Assembly: GCA_013695405.1 (NCBI GenBank)
Contig: JACDAO010000689.1
Coordinates: 1-5,792 of the forward strand
Origin: Acidobacteriota bacterium
GTDB lineage: Bacteria > Acidobacteriota > Vicinamibacteria > Vicinamibacterales > Vicinamibacteraceae
Reading direction: 5' to 3'
DNA length: 5,792 nucleotides
Numbering within the stretch: the stretch's first letter is position 1; each line of letters starts with the position of its first letter. The position numbers and the translations under genes were made by a program. The notes below the pieces were generated by a model. The model was not told the origin of the DNA. It searched no databases and worked only from the letters and a program-made list of their open reading frames with translations. Of the stretch, positions 1-5,792 are shown one piece after another.

Positions 1-114
1 GGCTGCGACCTCGCCGTGGTGTGCGTCGAACCCGGCTCGCGGTCGCAGGCCAACGTTCAGCGCCGCGGCTTCACCCCCTTGTACAGCCGACTGGTCATGG
101 CCCGCGACGCATGA
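1..114 (+). CDS. GNAT-family N-acetyltransferase, C-terminal fragment
   Basis: Only the last 37 codons lie in the window, read in frame 1 and ending in TGA at 112-114; the 5' part is outside. The visible residues include AVVCVEPGSRSQANVQRRGF followed by a short TPLYSRLVMAR tail. This matches the end of many GNAT acetyltransferases, where a Gly/Ser-Arg-Asn/Ala stretch starts the last helix (acetyl-CoA contact) and a GF-x-x-x-Y pair leads into the final strand. The family transfers an acetyl group from acetyl-CoA to an amine; the substrate cannot be read from this fragment. The stop codon overlaps the start of the next gene (ATGA), so the two are probably co-transcribed and translationally coupled. 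The call rests on a short tail, so another fold is possible. Confidence 0.6.
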   Translation, partial: GCDLAVVCVEPGSRSQANVQRRGFTPLYSRLVMARDA

Positions 115-803
115 ACGATCTGTCTACCTTCCGGCCCCTCGCCGTCGTCTTCGATCTCGATGGCACGCTGGTCGACAACATGGCGCTGCACGGGCGCGCT
201 TTCGAGACCTTTGCCGAGAAGCACCAGCTGCCGCCGCTGACGATGGACCTGCGGCGCCGCATCGACGGCAAACGCAACAGCGAGATCTTCCCGATGCTGT
301 TCGAGCGCGAGATGGACCGCGACGAGATCCTGGTGCTGGAGCAGGAGAAGGAAGGCGCCTACCGGCAGCTGTCGCGTGGCCGGCTTGCGCCGGTCCGCGG
401 CGCGCTGACCCTGCTGGCGCGACTGCAGGCGCGTGGTCTCGGCGTGGCCGTGGCCACTTCGGCACCGCTCGACAACGTGCTGCACACGCTGGCCGAGAGC
501 GGGCTCGACCAGCGGCTGTCGATCGTCGCGCGCGGCGACGAAGTGCTGCGCGGCAAGCCGTTCCCCGACGTCTTCCTGCTGGCGGCCGAGCGTCTCGGCG
601 TGCCGCCGGAGCAGTGCCTGGCGTTCGAAGACGCCCCCCTGGGCGTGGCCGCGGCGATTGCTGCGGGCATGTCGTGTATCGCGCTGACCACGACGTTCGC
701 GCCCGAGCAGTTCGCCGCACACAGGCCGGCACCGCACGAGACGTATGCGGACTACGAGGCATTCCTGACCGGCGCTGGCCAGTGGCTGCAGGCCGATGTG
801 TGA
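111..803 (+). CDS. HAD-superfamily hydrolase, beta-phosphoglucomutase/phosphoglycolate phosphatase-like
   Basis: A complete 230-residue protein, the usual length for HAD subfamily IA enzymes with a small helical cap. All four HAD motifs are visible: motif I VFDLDGTLVDN, with nucleophile Asp15 and acid/base Asp17; motif II VAVATSAP, with Thr116/Ser117; motif III Lys149 in RGKPFPDVF; and motif IV LAFEDAPLG, with Glu173-Asp174 binding Mg2+. Residues about 25-90 form the cap. Family members dephosphorylate or isomerise small phosphorylated metabolites such as sugar phosphates or phosphoglycolate in the cytoplasm; the exact substrate cannot be assigned. I chose ATG 111 because the protein then starts a few residues before the first core strand and overlaps the upstream stop by four bases. 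An in-frame ATG at 21 would add 30 residues without family character, encoded inside the acetyltransferase gene. There is no clear Shine-Dalgarno sequence, which fits translational coupling. Confidence 0.9.
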   Translation: MNDLSTFRPLAVVFDLDGTLVDNMALHGRAFETFAEKHQLPPLTMDLRRRIDGKRNSEIFPMLFEREMDRDEILVLEQEKEGAYRQLSRGRLAPVRGALTLLARLQARGLGVAVATSAPLDNVLHTLAESGLDQRLSIVARGDEVLRGKPFPDVFLLAAERLGVPPEQCLAFEDAPLGVAAAIAAGMSCIALTTTFAPEQFAAHRPAPHETYADYEAFLTGAGQWLQADV

Positions 804-890
804 CGCGGTGAGCGCTGGCCGACCATGCGCCCGACGCCGTTCGGTCCCCCGCCACGCGGACGTTGCGCAAGAGAGATTGACGCGACTGCC
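804..890 (+). other. Short gap between the HAD gene and the FHA-GAF-PP2C gene
   Basis: These 87 bases contain no convincing promoter, terminator hairpin or ribosome binding site. The purine runs GGTGAG (805-810) and GAGAGA (871-876) lie 14 bases upstream of the two possible starts of the next gene, at 825 and 891, which is long for a Shine-Dalgarno site. The gap is short enough for read-through transcription from the HAD gene, but the sequence does not settle whether the genes form an operon. Confidence 0.4.
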
Positions 891-2480
891 ATGCCTGCCC
901 GCCTCAAGCTGATTCCCCGCACCGCCGCCGCGACGACCGAGATCGTGCCCGGCGAGCATCCGATCGTGATCGGCCGCGACCCGCAATCCGGCGTCGTGCT
1001 GTCCGAGCCGAGCGTCTCGCGCCGGCACGCGCAGCTGGTGCGCCGCGACGACGCCTTGCTGATCGAAGACCTTGGCAGCGCGGTCGGCACGTTCGTCAAC
1101 GACCAGCGCGTCACAGCCCACGTGCTGGTCGACGGCGATCGCATCCGGCTCGGCCGGCAGGTCGAGTTCGAGGTCGTCAGCGAGGCGATCGCCGCCCTGA
1201 TCGAGTCAGCCGGGCTGGACGACAAGAGCACCGGCGTACGCCATCTCCAGGAACTGCTCGACGTGGCGCGCCAGTTGCACACCGCGGCCGTGCTGCCCGA
1301 GGTACTGGCGGCAGTGCTGCGCTCGGCGATCCGGATCATGCGGGCCGAGAGCGGCGCGCTGGCGCTGATCAACGCCGACCAGAAGCTCGAGATGGTGATG
1401 CGGCTGCCGCGCCATGCGGCGCCGTCGGTGGCCCAGGAGGAGCACGACCTGTTGCAGCAGGCGGTACGCGGCCAGCGCACCATCGCCAGCCAGGCGATGC
1501 ACGAGACGCTGATTGGCGCGGCCACCACGGTAAGGCCCGATATGGTCGCGGTGCCGCTGATGGTGGCGCGGCGCGCCCTCGCCGACGACTCGTCGTTCGT
1601 CGGACGACTCGACGTGGTCGGGGCGGTCCTGGTGTCGCGCCCGGCCAGCACCCAGGTGGTGCCGCGCGAAGAACTGGCGATCTTCGAGTCGCTCGCCGCC
1701 GATGCCGGCATGGCCATCGACAGCGCGCGGCTGTACAAGGAAGCGCGCGCCAAGGCCAAGTTCGAGCACGAGATGGCGCTCGCCAAGGACATCCAGGAGG
1801 CGCTGCTGCAGCCGCCGCCGCAGGTGCCGTTCTGCACGACCTTCGCGCGCACCGTGTCGGCGGCCTCGGTTGGCGGCGATCTGTACCAGGGCGTCCTGCG
1901 GCCCGATGGCGGACTGGCGCTGGCGCTCGGCGACGTGGCCGGCAAGGGCGTCGGCGCGTCGCTGATCATGGCGCTGGCCACCGGCATGCTGCGGTTGCTC
2001 CACGAACTCGGCCATCCGCTCGCCGAGATCCTGCCGATCCTGCACCGGCAGTTGCTCAACTACAGCCCGGGCAACAAGTACCTGACGCTCGGCGCGCTGG
2101 TGATCTACCCGGACGGCCGCGTCGAACTGGCCAACGCCGGCCACTGTCCGCCGGCGCTGGTGCGAATGGACGGGCAGGTCCAGCTGCTCGACTCGGGCGG
2201 GCCGGTCCTCGGTCTGCTGCCATTCGGGAACTGGAGTGTCGAGGCGCTGAACCTCGGGCCTGGCGACGCGCTGGTGGTCTACAGCGACGGCATCAGCGAG
2301 TCGGTCTCGGCCGCGGGCGACGACTACGGGCCGCGCGGGGTGGCGCGCACCCTGGCCGCCGTTGCCGGCGGCACCCCAACGGTCATGGCCAACGCGCTGC
2401 TCGAGGCGTCGGTTGCCCACCGCGACGGGCGCCCGGCAGACGACGACGTGTCGCTGCTGGTGGTGCGCTACAGCGGCTGA
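891..2480 (+). CDS. FHA-GAF-PP2C (SpoIIE/RsbU-type) serine/threonine phosphatase
   Basis: A complete 529-residue soluble signalling protein with no membrane segment or signal peptide. Residues about 3-96 are an FHA domain, which reads phosphothreonine: IGRD (Arg29), SVSRRHA (Ser43, His46) and LGSAVGTFVND (Asn70). Residues about 110-280 look like a GAF sensor domain, ending in a typical AIDSARLYKEA helix. A charged helical linker, AKDIQEALLQPPP, then leads into the PP2C/SpoIIE domain (about 315-529). The four metal-binding aspartates of the family are present: Asp330 in VGGDLY, Asp348 in GDVAGKG, Asp466 in YSDGISE and Asp518/519 in DDDVSLLVV. NAGHCPP at 415-421 is also typical. Such proteins usually dephosphorylate anti-sigma-factor antagonists, so partner-switching control is the likely role (inference). 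No STAS protein, switch kinase or sigma factor lies in the window. ATG 891 is preferred because the FHA fold begins at once; ATG 825 would add 22 residues, and neither has a good ribosome binding site. Confidence 0.9.
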   Translation: MPARLKLIPRTAAATTEIVPGEHPIVIGRDPQSGVVLSEPSVSRRHAQLVRRDDALLIEDLGSAVGTFVNDQRVTAHVLVDGDRIRLGRQVEFEVVSEAIAALIESAGLDDKSTGVRHLQELLDVARQLHTAAVLPEVLAAVLRSAIRIMRAESGALALINADQKLEMVMRLPRHAAPSVAQEEHDLLQQAVRGQRTIASQAMHETLIGAATTVRPDMVAVPLMVARRALADDSSFVGRLDVVGAVLVSRPASTQVVPREELAIFESLAADAGMAIDSARLYKEARAKAKFEHEMALAKDIQEALLQPPPQVPFCTTFARTVSAASVGGDLYQGVLRPDGGLALALGDVAGKGVGASLIMALATGMLRLLHELGHPLAEILPILHRQLLNYSPGNKYLTLGALVIYPDGRVELANAGHCPPALVRMDGQVQLLDSGGPVLGLLPFGNWSVEALNLGPGDALVVYSDGISESVSAAGDDYGPRGVARTLAAVAGGTPTVMANALLEASVAHRDGRPADDDVSLLVVRYSG

Positions 2481-3307
2481 TCACGGAACGTCCACACCAG
2501 CCGATCACCGTCGACGTCGACCGTGCTGCGCCCGACCACCAACGTCTGCGGCGCGACCGCTCGTCTCAGCCGGCAGACAATCTCCTGTACACCTCGGGAC
2601 GCGGCCGTGGCGTCAGCAAGGGCGAACGTGATGCCGTCGCCCTGCACGACGTCCGCGGGACCATGGCCGACGCCGTGCGCGACTGCCGGCGCGCTCGACT
2701 CGTCGAAGGCGGCGAGGTGGCGTGCGAAGAAGTCGCGCTCGTCGGCGGTCAGCGCGAGCGTCACGCCGAGCACATCGTCCAGCAGCGGATCGACTGGTCC
2801 GTCGACGACGCGGGTATAGCGTTCCAGCACCTCGGCCCTGGTGATGCCGCGGGCCATCGTCTCGCTGGCGTGCCACGCGGCGAGGAAGTCGGCGTGATAC
2901 TCCATCGCCCACAGGTGCAGCCGGTCGAGGCGATCGGGCTCGGCATGCGTCATCTGGAACCAGGGCACCGGCGCCTCGTCGCCGATGGGCCGGACCACGA
3001 TGCGCGACGAGGCGGCGCCGAAGGTCTGACGCCAGTGCGCGGCAAGTGGCGCCGTCGCCCCCGCGGTCTCGACCGCGAACGCGACGCCGGTGCTGCCAGC
3101 CGGTCCTTGCGCCCCCGCCTCGAACAGCTCGAAATACGTGGCGGTTCCGTACCAGTACAGGCCCGTGTACGCCCAGTCGGGACGCGTCGTGGTCCGCAGC
3201 TCCGACGGCGCGAACACCTCGCGCAGCCAGGCCGAGTCGCGGGCGGCCGCGAACGTCTCGGCATCGACCACGCGATAGAGGTGATTGAGGCGCAGCGGCT
3301 CGCTCAC
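2468..3307 (-). CDS. Uncharacterised protein, VOC/glyoxalase-like (DUF5829-like) N-terminal half
   Basis: A 279-residue protein of unknown function, read from GTG at 3307 to TAG at 2468. Its start overlaps the TGA of the upstream acyl-CoA dehydrogenase gene as GTGA, with only a weak AGGG upstream, so it is probably translated by coupling. The N-terminal half shows LRLNHLYRVVDAETFAAARD (His9), then YTGLYWYGTATYFELFEAG (residues 47-65, Glu60). The pattern strand, helix, then a Tyr-rich strand ending in Phe-Glu is that of vicinal-oxygen-chelate proteins and resembles DUF5829 from memory; His9 and Glu60 could be metal ligands, which is inference. The middle (about 125-215) is helical and rich in His, Trp and Asp, and the C-terminal 65 residues are strand-rich. 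No signal peptide or membrane segment is seen. A longer reading in the same frame reaches back inside the dehydrogenase gene, but its added residues are arginine-rich, out-of-frame sequence. The context suggests a side role in acyl-CoA metabolism. Confidence 0.75.
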   Translation of the reverse strand: MSEPLRLNHLYRVVDAETFAAARDSAWLREVFAPSELRTTTRPDWAYTGLYWYGTATYFELFEAGAQGPAGSTGVAFAVETAGATAPLAAHWRQTFGAASSRIVVRPIGDEAPVPWFQMTHAEPDRLDRLHLWAMEYHADFLAAWHASETMARGITRAEVLERYTRVVDGPVDPLLDDVLGVTLALTADERDFFARHLAAFDESSAPAVAHGVGHGPADVVQGDGITFALADATAASRGVQEIVCRLRRAVAPQTLVVGRSTVDVDGDRLVWTFRDQPL

Positions 3308-4470
3308 GCCAGTAGCGCCCTGGCGATGGTCTGCAGCTGCAGGTTGGAGGTGCCCTCGTAGATCTGGCCGATCTTGGCGTCGCGATACAGCTTCTCGACC
3401 GGCGCGTCCTTGACGAAGCCGTAGCCGCCGAACAGGTTGACGGCGAGCGACGCGGTCCGCTCCGCCGCTTCGGAGGCGTGCAGCTTGCACATCGCCGCTT
3501 CGGTCAGGAATGGCAGGTGCGCATCGCGCAGCCGGGCCGCGTTGTACACCAGCAGCCGCGCGGCCTCGACGTCCACCGCGGCTCGCGCCAGCTGGAACTG
3601 CACGCCCTGGAAGTCGGCGATGGCCTTGCCGAACTGCTTGCGCTGTCGGGTGTAGCGCACCGCGTGGTCGAGCGCGCCCTGAGCCAGGCCGACCATCTGC
3701 GCGCCGATGCCGATGCGGCCTTCGTTGAGCGTTTCGATTGCGGTCTTGTACCCCTTGCCGACCTGGCCGAGCACGGCGGTGGCCGGCACCCGGCAGCCGT
3801 CGAAGATCAACTCGGTGGTGCTGCTGGCACGGATGCCGAGCTTGTCTTCTTTCTTGCCGACGGCCAGGCCGGGCGTGTCGCGGGGCACCAGGAACGCGGT
3901 GACGCCCTTGTAGCCGGCGGCCGGGTCGACCGTGGCAAAGACGATGAACAGCGCGGCTTCGGCGCCGTTGGTGATCCACAGCTTGCGTCCGTCGATCACG
4001 TAGTCGTCGCCGTCGGCGGTCGCGCGGGTGGTCAGCGCGAAGGCGTCACTGCCGGAGCCGGCTTCCGACAGCGCATACGCACCGACGTCGCGGCTGGCGA
4101 GACGCGGCAGCCACGCCCGTTGCTGCTCGTCGGTCGCCCAGCGCAGCAGCGCGTTGATCACCAGCGTGTTCTGGACGTCGACCAGCACGCCAATCGACGG
4201 GTCGACCCGCGACAGTTCCTCGACCGCGAGCACCGCGTGGAAGAATGTGCCGCCGCCGCCACCGAACCGCTCCGGCACTTCGATCCCCATCAGGCCGAGG
4301 TCGAACAGGCGCGGTAGCAGATCCGGGTCGAGTCGCGCAGCCTCGTCCATAGCCCGTACCCGCGGCGCGATCACCGCGTCGGCGAAGGCGCGGACGCTCT
4401 GCCGCAGCAGCCGTTCGTCTTCGGTGAGGGTGGTCAGGGCGACGGGGAGATCGGCCGACGGGGTGGTCAC
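3304..4470 (-). CDS. Acyl-CoA dehydrogenase, short/branched-chain (2-methylacyl-CoA) type
   Basis: A complete 388-residue flavoenzyme, the normal length for soluble acyl-CoA dehydrogenases. It introduces the alpha-beta double bond into an acyl-CoA and passes electrons through FAD to electron-transfer flavoprotein. Domain order is normal: an N-terminal helical domain (about 15-128), a beta domain starting with the signature ALSEAGSGSDAFA (133-145), and a C-terminal helical domain (about 245-388). The catalytic base is probably Glu372 in IYEGTSNLQL. GGYGF at 348-352 belongs to the second family signature, but Asn345 stands where Gln/Asp/Glu is usual. Segments such as DVQNTLVIN, GYKGVTAFLVPRDTPGL, LGIRASST and LNEGRIGIGAQMVGLAQG closely resemble the human short/branched-chain enzyme (ACADSB) as I recall it, suggesting 2-methylbutanoyl-CoA and isoleucine breakdown; butanoyl-CoA is an alternative. 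The start is GTG at 4470 with GAGAG eight bases upstream. It is the first gene of a two-gene unit. Confidence 0.93.
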   Translation of the reverse strand: MTTPSADLPVALTTLTEDERLLRQSVRAFADAVIAPRVRAMDEAARLDPDLLPRLFDLGLMGIEVPERFGGGGGTFFHAVLAVEELSRVDPSIGVLVDVQNTLVINALLRWATDEQQRAWLPRLASRDVGAYALSEAGSGSDAFALTTRATADGDDYVIDGRKLWITNGAEAALFIVFATVDPAAGYKGVTAFLVPRDTPGLAVGKKEDKLGIRASSTTELIFDGCRVPATAVLGQVGKGYKTAIETLNEGRIGIGAQMVGLAQGALDHAVRYTRQRKQFGKAIADFQGVQFQLARAAVDVEAARLLVYNAARLRDAHLPFLTEAAMCKLHASEAAERTASLAVNLFGGYGFVKDAPVEKLYRDAKIGQIYEGTSNLQLQTIARALLA

Positions 4471-4478
4471 GTGCAGTT

Positions 4479-4483
4479 CTCTC
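4479..4483 (-). promoter_or_regulatory. Ribosome binding site GAGAG of the acyl-CoA dehydrogenase gene
   Basis: On the minus strand GAGAG lies eight bases before the GTG at 4470. It supports that start over the next in-frame ATG, 40 codons further in (Met41), which would remove part of the first helical domain. Confidence 0.6.
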
Positions 4484-4564
4484 GGTGGGGCGGGAGCAGA
4501 CCGCCGGGCCGCCAGTGGTCGTCCTAAGGGCGGGGAACAGCCGCGCCGCCATGGCGTCGAATCG

Positions 4565-4578
4565 TGATGCTATCATCA
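4565..4578. repeat. Small palindrome TGATG-CTAT-CATCA in the divergent intergenic region
   Basis: Two perfect 5-base arms, TGATG and CATCA, are separated by four bases. The palindrome overlaps the candidate extended -10 of the VWFA gene, and it lies in the region between two divergent genes, so it could be an operator. It is short enough to be chance. Confidence 0.3.
4568..4576 (+). promoter_or_regulatory. Candidate extended -10 promoter (TGCTATCAT) for the VWFA-related gene
   Basis: TGnTATCAT matches the extended -10 consensus TGnTATAAT in all but one fixed base, and it lies in the least GC-rich part of the intergenic region. No TTGACA-like -35 stands at the right distance, as is usual for extended -10 promoters. 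Transcription would start near 4583, giving a leader of about 67 bases. The minus strand of the same spot reads TAGCAT, a weak -10 that could serve the dehydrogenase unit. Confidence 0.4.
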
Positions 4579-4602
4579 GTTCCACGAATGATCAGCGCGG
4601 GT

Positions 4603-4617
4603 CCGTACGCCCGTACG
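4603..4617. repeat. Tandem 7-mer CCGTACG in the leader of the VWFA-related gene
   Basis: CCGTACG occurs at 4603-4609 and again at 4611-4617, an eight-base period. Each copy contains the palindrome CGTACG. It lies downstream of the candidate promoter and upstream of the ribosome binding site, so it could bind a regulator on DNA or shape the leader RNA. It is too short to be conclusive. Confidence 0.35.
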
Positions 4618-4640
4618 ACGCCCACATCCCGGCAGCGTGC

Positions 4641-4646
4641 GGAGGA
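4641..4646 (+). promoter_or_regulatory. Strong ribosome binding site GGAGGA of the VWFA-related gene
   Basis: GGAGGA ends three bases before the ATG at 4650. It is the clearest Shine-Dalgarno sequence in the window. The spacer is shorter than usual, but the signal peptide begins exactly at this ATG, which decides the start. Confidence 0.75.
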
Positions 4647-4649
4647 TTG

Positions 4650-5792
4650 ATGCCTTACGTGACAGGTGTGCGCAGTGCCGTCGTCCTGCTGACGATGTGG
4701 GTCGCGCTGGCCGTGACCCTGGCCCAGCCACAGCCTCCGCAGCAGCCTCAGCCGCCAGCGGCCCAGCCGCCGGCTCAGCCACCGGCCGAGCCCCCGGTCC
4801 AGGGCGCCCCGCCGGCGCCTGCCGCGACCGCAGCGCCGCAGGACCCCGCGCCGGAGAGCGACCAGCCGACCTTCCGGACCGGCATCAACTTCGTGCGCGT
4901 CGACGCGATCGTCACCGACAAGCAGGGCCGGCCGGTCGCCGACCTGACGCCGGCGGACTTCGAGATTGCCGAGGACGGCAAGCCGCAGGCAATCGAGACC
5001 TTCAAGCTGATTCGCGTCGATGGCAACCCGCCGCCGGGTGAGGGCGCGCCGCGCGACATCAACTCGACCTTCGCCGAGGAGTCCGAAGCGCGCCGCGACG
5101 ACGTCCGGCTGTTCGTGATCTTCTTCGACGACTACCACGTCCGGCTCGGCGCCAGCCTCGCGGTCAAGGACGACCTGATCAAGTTCATCGACACCCAGGT
5201 CGGGCCGCTCGACATGATCGCGATGATGTACCCGCTCGACCCGTTGCGTGCGGTCAGCTTCACCCGCAACAAGGGTGCGGTGATCAAGCAGATCCTGTCG
5301 TGGCAGGGCCGCAAGTACCAGTATGTTCCGCCGCGCAACATGTTCGAGGAGCAGTACGCGAACTACCCGGTGGAGATGGTCGAGAAGATCCGCAACCAGG
5401 TGAGCCTGTCGGCGCTGCGCGGCTTGATGGTGCGGCTCGGCGGCATGCGCGAAGGGCGCAAGACCTTGATCGTCGTCAGCGAAGGGTACTCGGACTACGT
5501 GCCGCCGCAGATGCGCGGCACCAACGCCAGCTCCGGGATCCGTGGCCTCGGTACGACGGGGATGACCGGCGACGCGTCGGTCGATCCAATTGGCGCGATG
5601 GCCGAGGATCGGCAGCGGTTTTTCGGCGACCTCGACATCCTCAACCTGATGCGCGACGTGACCCGAGACGCCAACCGCAACAACGTGTCGATGTACATGC
5701 TCGACCCGCGCGGCCTGGCTGGCTTCGAGTTCGACATCAACGAAGGCGTCGGCATGCAACTCGATGCCGCGTCGCTGCGCGGCACCCAGGAC
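4650..5792 (+). CDS. Secreted VWFA-related (acidobacterial-type) protein, 3' end outside the window
   Basis: An open reading frame of 381 codons that runs off the right edge without a stop. Residues 1-25 form a signal peptide: Arg8, a hydrophobic core from Val11 to Val22, and likely cleavage after Ala25 (VTLA/Q), so the protein is exported. Residues 26-70 are a Pro/Gln/Ala-rich linker. Then follows the family entry pattern: NFVRVDAIVTDKQGRPVADL, DFEIAEDGKPQAIETFKL (103-120), the core strand RLFVIFFDDYH (153-163), then VGPLDMIAMM and a later SMYMLDPRGL strand. This is the order of the VWFA-related domain expanded in Acidobacteriota (TIGR03436 as I recall it). The DxSxS metal site of classical VWA domains is replaced by D160-D-Y-H-V164, so canonical metal-dependent adhesion is doubtful. 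The function of the family is unknown; roles in protein binding at or outside the membrane are inferred. It is divergent from the dehydrogenase unit. Confidence 0.9.
   Translation, partial: MPYVTGVRSAVVLLTMWVALAVTLAQPQPPQQPQPPAAQPPAQPPAEPPVQGAPPAPAATAAPQDPAPESDQPTFRTGINFVRVDAIVTDKQGRPVADLTPADFEIAEDGKPQAIETFKLIRVDGNPPPGEGAPRDINSTFAEESEARRDDVRLFVIFFDDYHVRLGASLAVKDDLIKFIDTQVGPLDMIAMMYPLDPLRAVSFTRNKGAVIKQILSWQGRKYQYVPPRNMFEEQYANYPVEMVEKIRNQVSLSALRGLMVRLGGMREGRKTLIVVSEGYSDYVPPQMRGTNASSGIRGLGTTGMTGDASVDPIGAMAEDRQRFFGDLDILNLMRDVTRDANRNNVSMYMLDPRGLAGFEFDINEGVGMQLDAASLRGTQD

Noticed and set aside
57..1121. A 354-codon minus-strand open frame over the HAD gene and the FHA start
   Set aside because: It spans two real genes antisense to both and shows no family pattern.
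1583..1611. Hairpin-like CGACGA-C-TCGTCG and a repeated GACGACTCG
   Set aside because: Both are within the GAF region of an open frame and arise from Asp, Ser and Arg-Leu codons in GC-rich DNA.
752..2059. A 435-codon minus-strand open frame over the FHA-GAF-PP2C gene
   Set aside because: It is a Ser/Ala/Arg-rich antisense shadow without motifs, and it also runs into the end of the HAD gene.
1206..2420. A 404-codon minus-strand open frame over the FHA-GAF-PP2C gene
   Set aside because: It is an Arg/His/Gln-rich antisense shadow typical of GC-rich genes; the plus-strand frame carries all the motifs.
2510..2521. A perfect 12-base palindrome, GTCGACGTCGAC
   Set aside because: It lies inside the VOC-like gene and encodes Val-Asp-Val-Asp with common GC-rich codons. 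The coding sequence explains it, and it has no U-run that would make it a terminator.
2468..3979. A 503-codon reading that extends the VOC-like gene back into the dehydrogenase gene
   Set aside because: The first 224 residues are arginine-rich, out-of-frame sequence of the dehydrogenase gene. The recognisable protein starts at the GTG at 3307, which overlaps the dehydrogenase stop.
4524..5759. A 411-codon open frame on the minus strand over the VWFA-related gene
   Set aside because: It is the antisense shadow of the VWFA gene. The product is rich in Arg, His, Val and Asp with no domain pattern, while the plus strand has a ribosome binding site, a signal peptide and family motifs.

Overview
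The window is GC-rich bacterial DNA, densely coded on both strands. The best taxonomic clue is the gene at the right edge. It encodes a secreted protein of the VWFA-related family that is strongly expanded in Acidobacteriota, and together with the high GC this suggests an acidobacterium, possibly of the Vicinamibacteria type. That placement is inference, because there is no rRNA or marker gene here.

Layout, left to right. (1) Positions 1-803, plus strand: the last 37 codons of a probable GNAT acetyltransferase, overlapping by ATGA a complete HAD-family phosphatase/phosphomutase-like gene. (2) Positions 891-2480, plus strand: a complete three-domain signalling protein, FHA-GAF-PP2C (SpoIIE/RsbU type), preceded by an 87-base gap. 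(3) Positions 2468-4470, minus strand: a two-gene unit with an acyl-CoA dehydrogenase first, closely resembling short/branched-chain (2-methylacyl-CoA) dehydrogenases. It is translationally coupled through a GTGA overlap to a 279-residue protein of unknown function with a glyoxalase/VOC-like (DUF5829-like) look. This unit converges on the FHA phosphatase gene, and the two 3' ends overlap by 13 bases. (4) Positions 4471-4649: a 179-base divergent intergenic region with a candidate extended -10 promoter, a small palindrome and a tandem 7-mer. (5) Positions 4650-5792, plus strand: the VWFA-related secreted protein, open at the window end. It starts with a strong GGAGGA ribosome binding site and a signal peptide, followed by a Pro/Gln/Ala-rich linker.

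The genes do not form one obvious pathway. The minus-strand pair probably works in branched-chain acyl-CoA (isoleucine-type) catabolism, the FHA-GAF-PP2C protein in regulation by protein phosphorylation, and the VWFA protein outside the cytoplasm. I see no mobile element, CRISPR array, tRNA or rRNA, and no convincing new multi-gene system. The points most worth following are the uncharacterised protein coupled to the dehydrogenase, the FHA-GAF-PP2C protein without a visible partner, and the degenerate metal site of the VWFA protein.
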